Positions 26,241 through 36,474 of a DNA stretch of 64,000 nucleotides are shown piece by piece. The stretch is taken from assembly GCA_021613535.1 (NCBI GenBank), contig CP075495.1, positions 13,888,001 through 13,952,000 of the forward strand, written 5' to 3'. Position 1 is the stretch's first letter. Every line of letters begins with the position of its first letter. The DNA is from Adineta vaga (Eukaryota; Rotifera). Below the pieces are notes generated by a model. The model was not told the DNA's origin and searched no databases. It saw only the letters and a program-made list of their open reading frames with translations. Position numbers and translations under genes: made by a program.

Positions 26241-27702
26241 TTAAAATGAAACTTCAGTTAATGATAAACGTTCAATATTTTGATTTTCTTGATCAGAATA
26301 CATAAATTGACTTCGAAGATCTTGGTTATTATAATTTCGATCGGCTGATTCATCATTATATAATTGTGTTGAATTCATATCATTGGATAGATAGCCAGAA
26401 TGGGTATCTTCTAATGGAATGTATTCATGGGATTCATTTGGTAACTGATTCATATTTTTTTCATGAGATGTTTGAGAATATCTCGGTAGTGGATTATTTG
26501 GTTGTAGAACGTCGGACGACGGTTGTTCTCTAGTTTTCATTGTGTCGAAAGATGGTAGAGATTTTTTTAAATTATCTTCTTTGCGTGATTGAAAATAGGA
26601 AATAATTGCTTTTTCAAGAGAATTCAAACGTTTCGTTTCATCGGCTGATTCATTACGACGACGTTCATTGAAACGAAGTAAACCGTTATAACTATTATTT
26701 TCAAGATCTCTCAATGGTGAATATTGATGATCTTGAAGAATAGACCTAAAGACATTAATAATAACATTTTAATATTCAACTAAAAAATCAATCACATACA
26801 ATCGTTGAAAATACCCGCGATCATCACGATTTCCATGCCAATAATGCCGAATATGAACAGGTACGTAACCAACAGAAGCCCCATTACCCGCTAATTGAGC
26901 AACACGTTGTCCCCAAATTTTTGCTGCTGTTTTATAATCATTATGCATACCAGGAGGTATTGTTTCATCGATACGATTGATTAAAGCATAAGCAAAATGA
27001 AGATCACCTGATCCAAGTATAGAAAATTCTAAAAGGCCACCCATTTTTTCAAATACATTTCGACGCATTGCCCAAGCATAACCAGGATGAAAATTACATT
27101 TCGATGATCGCTGAGCATCAAGTTGTAAATCATGACGAATAGCATAAGCAAAGGAATAATCTTCACGTAGAATTTCTTTTTTACCAGCTGGACCAAGAAA
27201 AAATGATAAATCAAAAAGTTGAACAATTGAATAATGTTGCAATTGATGAATTGTTATACGAGGCCAATCTAAACGCTAGATAACAAATAAACAAAAATAG
27301 AATCAAATTTAGATTTATTTATTCTACCTCAAATTCAATATCAGCATCTAGCCAAGCAACATATTCAATCTGAGATGGAAGACGACTAATTGCGATATTA
27401 ATTAAATTTTCTTTTAACCATAAAACAGATGGTGCACGAATTTGTAAATGTCGCGGATCATTTTGACGTGTTATTTCAAATTTTTGTTGTGGTAAATCGA
27501 AATCATTTGCACAATCAAAAATACATTCAACTGTTAATAATGTAACACGTGAACATGTCATATGTTCGTCAAATTTATGATATAATTCATAACGTGATTT
27601 ATATTTGATTGGATTGAATAAAACTGTAATGACAGCTAAACGAGTTAGATCATATTTTGGTATACGAGAAAATGGAATATTTTTTGATGAATGTGAACCC
27701 AT
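26241..27702 (-). CDS. GT-A-fold glycosyltransferase-like protein
   Basis: Three frame-checked exons (27702-27328, 27275-26800, 26745-26241), 451 residues from MGSHSSKNIP. Seen: a beta-alpha nucleotide-binding start (LAVITVLFNPIKYKSRYELY), a DxD-like metal motif in EYVAWLDADIEFE, an acceptor-side region with HPGYAWAMRRNVFEKMGGL and GSGDLHFAYAL, and VHIRHYWHGNRDDRGYFQR followed by a disordered C-terminal tail of about 150 residues. The DxD, GG and HxWHG patterns resemble family-2-like or galactosyltransferase-like enzymes known mostly from bacteria and protists. Donor and acceptor sugars cannot be told. The true start may lie further up: the frame stays open upstream of 27702 and a strong donor (CAAG|GTGAGT) at 27861 ends a possible first exon 28026-27861 with a hydrophobic N-terminus. 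Confidence 0.7.
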
Positions 27703-27906
27703 TATAAATGGAATCGGACGAAAATTTTTTCGTTTTCTTTCTCCACAATCAATGTATACAAATATTCAAGTATTACCAACGATCGAATGACACTTGATTG
27801 ATTTTGACATAAAAATGAAATGAAATGCAAGAAAGACAGGAGAACATTTTCGACACTCACCTTGTACATTAAATACTTTCAGAATGTTTATGTATAGTTT
27901 TCTTTT

Positions 27907-27909
27907 TTT

Positions 27910-27940
<31 letters not shown>

Positions 27941-27941
27941 T
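27907..27941. repeat. CGT/CGC trinucleotide repeat
   Basis: About eleven CGT/CGC units, unusually GC-rich for this window. On the minus strand, in the possible upstream exon of the glycosyltransferase gene, it would encode poly-Arg. Confidence 0.85.
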
Positions 27942-28026
27942 GTTTCGTTTTTACATGATTTATTTTATGATCTTGAAAAACGAAGATTAATATATGACGA
28001 TACAGACAGAACATACTAATAATCAT

Positions 28027-31000
28027 ATTTTATCGATCTTTAAGATTTAAATAAAGATGATTAAACGAGAGAAAGAAAGGAAAATGATCTCAAGGTTAAC
28101 TTATTTTGATTTCTTCGCATTTCTCTTTTCAATTGTATGAATACATAAAATGTGGAAACAAAAATCTACTCAGAATTTTTCGAGTTTAGATATCGAATAT
28201 AAAACAAAATCAATAGATCCGATTGCAAAGTAGCATGATACAATTGTAAGTTGTTATGCTCAAATGAAACATGAATGTGAGAAATCAACCGAAATATTTT
28301 AGTTATAACCACAAACTGAATTTTGTTTTTTTTATTAATATAAGACTTCATAGAAAAATATGTATTGTAACAATTCTATTGAATTTGTACTGAATCATAG
28401 TACTATTTTGTTCTTTTGTGGATCAATTCATATGGAAAATATTGTCATAAATGAGACATGATCTGTGCTAGTTAGAAGATAGATTTTTAATCTATATGTT
28501 TCATTGAATGTTTACAATAAATGATTCTATTCATACGGCATAACAGATTGTCAAGCAAACGGAAGAAGAAACTGTTTTATTGTGTATCTAGAAAAATAAC
28601 CATCAGAACATCGGAAATAATATCGTTTTAGAAGAGAACTGTTGCATCAATGATGTTATCGACAATAAGAAATAATAACTTCGGGTAAAAACAATAGACA
28701 AAGAAAAAAAACTTGCAACAAATCATACTGAAGACATCGAAAATGGTTGATAATTCTTATTTTGCAGAATAATAATAACAAAATATGTATTTAGAATCGA
28801 CAATAGTATTGAAGATAAAATTTTACAGTATACGAAAAAAGTGTATGTTATCTTGTCAGATATCCTGTCTTAAATTTTAAATAATCGATGCATAGAAGGA
28901 GAATCTTTGGATTTTGCACTATTCTTTTCTATGGGAAAACTATTTGTCCATGATAAGAAAGTCTGACCATTGTTATTTCGTACCGTTTTCTTTCTGAAAT
29001 TAAAAATTGATTACCGTCATGTTTTCTCGCTAGAAAATAAGACATAAAAAATACCCATGGCGACGTAATGACTGTTTATTTTTATAGATCGAGGTGAACA
29101 TCTGTGATATATTCGATTTGTTCTCAACATAGAAAGAGAGATAAACATAAAGTTTGTTCATATTTTTCTACAGTAAATGATAAAATAACTGATCATGGAA
29201 ATGATCTGTGTTTGTAGATATTGATCATTGATAGACAAAAGATATCGCGTATGAATATGATATGTTTTAAGATTAATGTATAGCACCATTATAACGAATG
29301 GATTTTGACAAATTTCAAATTGTAAGATTGAGACTCTGAAACGAGATGCATTGGATGTACCGAAGTGTATTCGTAATGGTGATCTTTAGACTATACTGAC
29401 TGTATAACAAAAATCCTTTTTATTTTGTTTCCAAGGAGAAATTTCTGGCTCTAGTAAAAGTACTTTTCAATTAAAGTCTCTCAAATTCCCAGGTCAAAAC
29501 AGAACAGTCGTATACTATCGTTTACAAATGGATACGGACTTTATAATCACCGGATCTTAGAAGGAAAACAAATCTAAATTATCAATGATTTTTAATCATG
29601 CTTTCAATGTGAACATCATAAATGAATTGGCAAATGATCAATTTATTGGTATGCAAGACAAAACGCAAATGCATATCTCATGGAATCACTGGCACTGTTT
29701 CAGATGAATATGTTTACCATGGTAATGAGTACAATATAGAAGAAATTTGAAAATGAGTTGAATTACATCATACCCATGCGACTTCAAATTTTCTTTATTT
29801 ATACACATGATTAATTTATTGGTAAATAAATCAAAATCTTCTTTCTTATTTTTTTTCTTTCAAATAAAACAAGTCCTAACCAATTATTGAATTTTCGTTC
29901 TGAATTGACCATATTCATCCTAAAATAACTTAAACTTTCTCGGTGTTAATCATGTTTAATTAATCGTACAGAAATATTTTATGTATACCGTTATCTACTC
30001 TTGTATCAGAGTACTGTCAACAAACAAAAATAGTCGTGTAGAAATTAGACCCTCGAATTGTATCGAGGGTTCATCTATTTTTGAAGGGTACACGTAAATA
30101 GAAACCTGCTTGTAATATATATATTAAACTTACACCTTTACTAACATTCTATACGAAACGTGATTGACCTTTGATAGAATAAATCTCATCGATAAAATCA
30201 TCGTAAACAAGACTATTAACAGAATACCAATGATGTCTATAATAATATTGTATACAAATGAAACATGAAACAATTGATAATAATCCCAGACAGTAAACAA
30301 AATTAACAAATACCCTTGACTGTACATCTCGAAAATAGTCAACAGTACTTTTATCCGTCTTTTGATTACTAGATCAAGACATACAAAAAAGAAAACCCAT
30401 AATTATTTTAAAGAAATTACTAAACTTCTTCGTAATTGAACTTTTCTTAATTTAATTACCTAAAAATAAAATCATCGCTTGATGCAACGGACAAAAACAA
30501 TATTCAAGTACATTACTTTCGAACGATGAATAATAGTAATATAATTGACTCAATCTATTGACGACATTATATTATCGAACGATTTTCGAAAACAAAAATA
30601 ATGATTGTATATTATTAAATTATCCAACGATCGTCGAAAATCTTTTTTTTTCGAACCTTCCGTTATTATAAAGAATATTGTGTTTATTGTTATCTATTAT
30701 TACGAAATTTATTTTTTAAACAACAACTGATAATAGAATTGGTTAGGCAAACAAATCATCGTAATAGATTGTCTGAATATAATTGCCAAAGAAATGTATA
30801 TATTGTTGGATAATATGAACAGTATATTGCTGATAGTCAGAAGAACAGCTAGAAGAAGTAATTGAATGGCTTCTTCTTCTTTTTTTTTCTTTTTCTCGTT
30901 TCTTTCATACATTTTTTATTCTATCTGATGACAGAATCGACCTGTCAATACGATGCCCACATAGCAATAAGATTGACAAAATCGAATTCTATCATCAACG

Positions 31001-32146
31001 TCCAAGTGATTAACTTAACACATATCTTCCATCTGGCAGCAATGATGTTCTTTTATGAATGCCGTATGACCTACTATGTATATCTCACTTGTAATCATAT
31101 CCCCAATAGCAAGGACAACAAGAGAAGAAGAGCAAAAACTAATCTAAAGACATGATTAATAAAATACTAGGCAAGGAATTATCCAGGTTATTATTACTCA
31201 TTTGTATAGAGTGAACAATGAATAAATGTCGTCTCACTGTGAATATTCTATCAAACCAAAATATTACTAATGCATAGTCATTTGAATGGCAAGTATATGG
31301 AAAAGTTCATGGCATATATTAATAAAAGATGAATAAATTGTAAATAGGATGATGATGATGATGATGATGATGTCGACAACGAAAGACAGTATATAGTCTA
31401 TAAAAAACGAAGAAATTCAACATATTGAGATAATTACACATCGATGTTTTTAATGGTACTTAAAGCATTGTAAAATATTCAATCAGATATTAATCTATTG
31501 AATAGACGTCCTTGAGAAAATAATCTTTTGCAGATTTATTTGTCGACTTTATTTCTTTTTTCGTTCGAATCGATTAATGAAGATTTTCTTGAGAATAAAA
31601 TATTATAGTTTGAGATTCGATACTAAGAAGATCTGTATAATGTTAATATTGTTTTGCCGTTAGCTATACAACAAAAAATTGTCGACATTGATTAGTTAAA
31701 CAGAAACTTTGTTATAGATATCAAGATCTACATATATATATATAGATTAATTAATCAAAAAGCCAAGGTCAAATATTCTATAGATACCAATCATTGATGA
31801 ATTGCGAATCATCATCTTCGGCAAACAAACAAAAAAGAGAGAGAGAGAGAGAGCTTCCTAACTGAACTAATCAAAATTCTAATTATCTTTTCACGACTTC
31901 TAACAATTTAGATAATTTCTTAGTTGGAACTTGAACTCTACTTGACAGAAAAAAAGAGAAAAAGACCGGAAGAATTTCCTACACAAAAACTAATCGTTAT
32001 CGTTCAAAAATAAAGACAAGTCACAAATCATAAATATTTTCTTAACTAATTTATTCGTTACAGACGAAGAAAAAAACAAAAAGGACAATAAAAAATAAAT
32101 TCTTATCTCGTGTCGATGTTTTTTTGTTATTGAATAGACGAATAGA
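28027..32146. other. Gene-poor region, 4.1 kb
   Basis: The longest stretch without a supported gene. It holds several simple repeats: (GAT)n at about 31349-31373, (GA)n at about 31837-31852, and (AT)n near 31733-31743. Hydrophobic minus-strand ORFs at 30130-30342 and 30709-30912 have no domain, flanking splice logic or partner exon that I can confirm. No tRNA, rRNA, transposase or terminal repeats were recognised by eye. Confidence 0.5.
31349..31373. repeat. (GAT)n microsatellite
   Basis: Eight consecutive GAT units in the gene-poor region. Confidence 0.9.
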
Positions 32147-35100
32147 TCAAAACCACATAAACAAAATACTTGGCGTACACTTATAAGATAATTTTCTAAG
32201 TATATTCGATCGAATCCAATTTGCAATTATATCAGGCTCATCGAAATCACATTTGATTGTGAGTGATCGTAATTGTTCGACTGTTTTCTTTTGACTACCA
32301 ATGAATAATAATGTCAAGAATCGATAACAATCTTCCGTTGATGATACACTAACGGAAAGGATTTCTAATCGATGAACTAATTGATGGATAGGATGATACC
32401 GATCAAAATCATGAAAGATTTCATAAACAGTCAACGAACAAAGATTGTTTTTGATAACTTGAGATGATAAAGAAATGATTTTTGACCAACTATGATATGT
32501 TGAAAGTGTAATTGAATAAAGTTGAGTATATCTTTCAATGAGACTGAGAAGAAAGAATCGCGAACAATCATCTAATTGTACTGTTAAATAGCGAAGATGT
32601 TTGTGATCAATTATTGAATAAAGATAAAGAAGAAATGATTGTTCATGAAATGATTTATTTGATATGAGTGTTAATGATGTGACATTTGGATAGAGAAATT
32701 GAGAGAGATTTTTTGGAAGATCATTTGGAATTGTATCGATCAATATTCGAAGATCACGTACACAGGAATAAATATTATTATTAACGACAAATGCTTTCGA
32801 GGGTCTAATAGAAAAAGAACAAAACAAAGTACACATATACATACTTATCTATATAGACAGAGAAAATTGAAGGGAAACAAGAAATAGCACTTACACGATA
32901 TCAAGACGTTGTTTAAGATATGGTTTGGTATGTAAACGTAGAATAGTGTTAAATGAATATGTATAGATTTGAGATGTGAATAACCAATTTCGTTTGAGAA
33001 AAAATTCATTTGTTATAAATGTATTTGTATAGATTTGAGATTGAATAGGTAATTCAATCGAACAATGAAAATGTTCTAATGATACGAACGATTGCAATAA
33101 AGATTGCCATCGTTGATCATCAATATAATCAAGAGATGATTGACTTTGTGCATCTGTTTTAAAAAAGAATTTCAATGTATCTAAATGAATGAATTGATTT
33201 GTAAAGAATTCTTCAATTTGATGAAATGGTATATTATTAATTGTTGAAATTTTCAAATGACGAATTGATGAATGAATTGTAGGAAATTGTTTTATTGATA
33301 TTTGTTTCGAAAAATTTTGAAAATCTGTATAGATTCGAACTGTCAATGATTGAACATTGGGTATATAATTTAATAATCGATCTATATGAAAAGAAATGAA
33401 TATTAATATGACTCGATTTTGTTCATATTTTCTAAGTATTATAAGAATTCTTTCCGACAATGAATATAATAAAGAAAGATTATGCGTGCTTTTTGTTTTA
33501 TTAATAGGATATGAAACATAATGACACAAGGGAATTCTTTATTCTTGGGGTTTTTTCCGTTTTTATTTCAGATGGACATCAATCAAGATATGTTATCAAA
33601 AGTAGCTTAACTAATGTTTAGTATTGTCAATTATCAAAAGACAAAAGAAGAAGAAGAAAAAAAAAGAGAAAGATCCTGTCTAAGTAAACGATGTATGACA
33701 TTGAATTTTGACATTCATTAGAAGCTCCAGGAATCTGTGAAAAAAAGGTCTTTGAAGAGATGTCACATTCATTTTTCTTCGCAGTGTGATTTCAGTTAAT
33801 TAACACATTATCACTTTTCTTTTCGACTTGGATAAATGTCTGTTGTCTTAGCATCATTCCAATGATCTTTTGACAAACTGTAACAAAAGAACACATGTTC
33901 TATTCGAAACCCTATTATAAATTCAGAATATATATGTATACAGATCTGATCATTTGCATAACGTCAGAATTACAAAACAATAAAATCGAGTGTATACTAT
34001 CGTGACATTAAATTTCTGTCTTTTTTTTTGTTCGCTTTTAATAAAAGTATAAGAAAACAAATATATATATTGCTCGTTTGTATGCTATTCTACTAATCTC
34101 TCTCTCTCTCTATGGATGTATGTAAGTGTTTACTACTAGTCGACAATGTTCAAGGTCATTTCACGTACAAAATGGTTTCAATTTCCATTAGTGTGTCAAC
34201 ATTATATTAGACATCAGAAAAAGACATGACAGTCGGCGGTTTTTTTTTCTTCTGCTATTGAGAGAATATTTCAGTAAGACAAACAAATCGATTTCTAGTC
34301 AGTCTCTAACTAAATAGTTTCTTTCCTGCATTTTCTATATTTCTCCTTTCTTTTTTCTCTTTCTTCTTCTTCTTCTCCTCTCCTCTCCTCTTCTCTTCCT
34401 CTCCTTTTTCCTTTGATTCTTCTTATTCGCTGTTGATTATCGTTGCAAAATAGAGTTATTCAATAAAAAAAGAAAAAGAAATTGTTTTTTTCGAAAGATT
34501 ATTTTTAGTCTCTTTGATCCTTCTACCATTATGTATACATCTGATTATTCCTTGTTTTTTTTCATTTTAGAAATCCTTGCCATTGAGTGATTTTTCCGAC
34601 GCTAATATTGCACTGTCTGTATACTCGTCAAGAAGATACAACTACACCTAAAAGGTCGTTAAAGAACGGGAACTGGTCTGTGTACGCGCGTGTGTTTGTA
34701 TGTGTATGTGTGTGTGTGCGCGCGCTATTTTTCTTCTTCTTCCGCTCTTTCTTCATCCGATGGGGATGCAGACTTAGTTTCGTCAAGTGAGAAGATAGAC
34801 TATACACGCATACATCCCTTTCCATCATTCATTTCTTGATCGATGGCGATCATTGTGCGGTTCTTTTTCCATCTAATCTTATTGTCATGCATCTTTGTGC
34901 AATATTCATCAACAATGAATGATACGAACTATATTCTTTGTACATCACGATGTTCACAAGTTAACGTTTACTTTAATGATTTATTAAATTTACCCCCATA
35001 TTGTCGTGAAGAAAGTTCTTATGATTATGCATTATCCTGTGGTGTTACTTATGATATTCATTTCGATCGACAATATGTATCCATAGATTTTATCGCTAGT

Positions 35101-36436
35101 AATGATACAAATGATTTGGATAAACAAAGCTTGAAAGAAATTCTTACGCAAACGACTGAATTAAAATTTGAAACTTATACCGGATATGATTCCTATGCAA
35201 TAACGCGAAAGTTTACTTGCAATACAAACAAAGATTGTGCACGTGACTTCTATGAAAATACAATTTCGAAATTAGTTCATGATGGTAAAGTTACATTACA
35301 TACAATTAAAGATAAATTATATAATTCAACAGCATTAATTGGACCGGGATCACGACGACGTTGTACGGATAGTAATAAAAAAGGAAATAAAACCTCAGTC
35401 AAATGTGGTCATGGTTTATGTTATACACGTCTTGAAACTTACGAATTTGATTCCGGAAAAAATACAAAAAAACAAAAATGCCAGGAATCTGAAGGATCTT
35501 ATCTTCGTAGTGAGATCGAACGTCATTCACGAAAATCAACACGAGGAAAAGAAATATTGGAATATGTTTGTAATAAAAATGTTTGTAATCGAAATGATTT
35601 AATTCCAAAAATTCAACAACTTATTAATGATTATATTCAATGGAATCCTGTTCAAGAAGAAGCAAAAGAAACACCTTCATCATCACGAACTGTAGCAGAA
35701 AAAACTGGTAAAAATTTCTCAATAAAACAAACTATATTCTCGCCTATTTTAGTTTCATTTGTCATTCTTTTACAATTTTTCATTTGATTTTCTCACTCTT
35801 ATCTTTTTCTTTTCTTCATTCTTGTTTAGATCTAGTTTTCAAATAAAAATCTTATTTACCTAAACAATTCATTGTACAATAATCCAAGACAAGTGTTTCT
35901 AAACTTGTTGATGGATTTAAATCATCAAAATCATTGACATCGAGTAATGGAAGTTGACACAAACGTAATTTCGGCATTTGAGTAAATATTTTTTGCAAAA
36001 CAAATAATCGTTCTCGATCGAGGCCATTAAAATTTGTTGATTGAATTTTGAAAGTATTCATTTGTTGGATTATTAAAAAGAAATCTTTTAAATCAAATAA
36101 ACGTCGTAATTCATGTGAATTGACATGAGCTAAAGTTAATATTCGAAGATTAGTCATGGATTTAAATGAAATCCTTGAAAAGATATTAATAGTCCATTTA
36201 TTTGATATTTTAAGTGCATAAATTTGATTCGTTGATATTGTTTGAATAAGTTCTTCATATTGAAATTTTGATAAATGTGATAGATCAAGTTGGAATAAAC
36301 GTTGACAAAGCAATAGAGAAAAACGTTTATTTAAATTTTCAAAACTTTTTATTAAATTCTTTGCTGATAAATAATCAAAAATTTCATAGAAAAGTTCATT
36401 AGCTAAGAATTCAAATTGATTCTTACGTATACTCAT
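32147..36436 (-). CDS. F-box protein with LRR-like repeats, containing a nested gene
   Basis: Three exons joined in frame: 36436-35860, 33381-32895, 32804-32147 (1722 nt, 573 residues). The N-terminus is an F-box (FEFLANELFYEIFDYLSAKN, then LIKSFENLNKRFSLLL), typical of the large F-box family of bdelloid rotifers. The rest is a series of degenerate leucine-rich units (LRILTLAHVNSHELRRLFDL, SLETLVLDYCTMNCL, LLNYIPNVQSLTVRI, LRYLTVQLDDCSRFFLLSLI). F-box proteins recruit substrates to SCF ubiquitin ligases via Skp1. The join across the 2.48-kb first intron is supported by matching phase 1 on both sides (TTA G|GTAAAT and TATAG|AT) and by the usual domain order of the family. This intron carries a complete opposite-strand gene. 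The ATG lies 38 nt after the PIG-A stop and 2 nt after an AG acceptor. Confidence 0.85.
34843..35787 (+). CDS. Secreted Cys-rich protein, probably GPI-anchored, nested in the F-box intron
   Basis: Single-exon ORF of 314 residues. The first ~23 residues (MAIIVRFFFHLILLSCIFVQ) are a signal peptide. The body has about 16 Cys, including CTSRCSQVNVYF, KFTCNTNKDCARDF, VKCGHGLCY and YVCNKNVCNRND, the last recalling the closing C..CN of Ly6/three-finger domains, and several N-glycosylation sites (NDTN, NSTA, NKTS, NFS). The C-terminus is hydrophobic (IFSPILVSFVILLQFFI) after a Ser-rich hinge, as in GPI-anchor signals. It is probably a cell-surface protein; no known family is recognised. It lies wholly within intron 1 of the F-box gene, on the other strand. 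The intronless structure is compatible with a retroposed origin. Confidence 0.75.
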   Translation: MAIIVRFFFHLILLSCIFVQYSSTMNDTNYILCTSRCSQVNVYFNDLLNLPPYCREESSYDYALSCGVTYDIHFDRQYVSIDFIASNDTNDLDKQSLKEILTQTTELKFETYTGYDSYAITRKFTCNTNKDCARDFYENTISKLVHDGKVTLHTIKDKLYNSTALIGPGSRRRCTDSNKKGNKTSVKCGHGLCYTRLETYEFDSGKNTKKQKCQESEGSYLRSEIERHSRKSTRGKEILEYVCNKNVCNRNDLIPKIQQLINDYIQWNPVQEEAKETPSSSRTVAEKTGKNFSIKQTIFSPILVSFVILLQFFI

Positions 36437-36474
36437 ATCTATAAGAAGAAAGAAAAGTATAACAGATTTTTTAT
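36437..36474 (-). promoter_or_regulatory. 38-nt intercistronic region PIG-A / F-box with splice acceptor
   Basis: On the minus strand, AATAAA (36475-36470) overlaps the last base of the PIG-A stop. It is followed by a pyrimidine tract (CTTTTCTTTCTTCTTATAG) ending in AG at 36440-36439, 2 nt before the F-box ATG. There is no room for a separate promoter. The layout is that of an SL trans-spliced operon junction. Confidence 0.65.

Noticed and set aside
30130-30912. Hydrophobic minus-strand ORFs resembling fragments of a 7-TM receptor
   Set aside because: The order and spacing do not fit a receptor, no diagnostic motif (DRY, NPxxY) is present, and AT-rich DNA often yields hydrophobic frames.
31349-31373. 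(GAT)n repeat as a coding poly-Asp/Met segment
   Set aside because: No open frame of useful length extends on either side.
33382-33529. Upstream extension (MCHYVSY...) of the LRR exon as a gene start
   Set aside because: It reads through the intron; a clear CATATAG acceptor at 33383-33382 and phase match with the F-box exon favour a spliced join.
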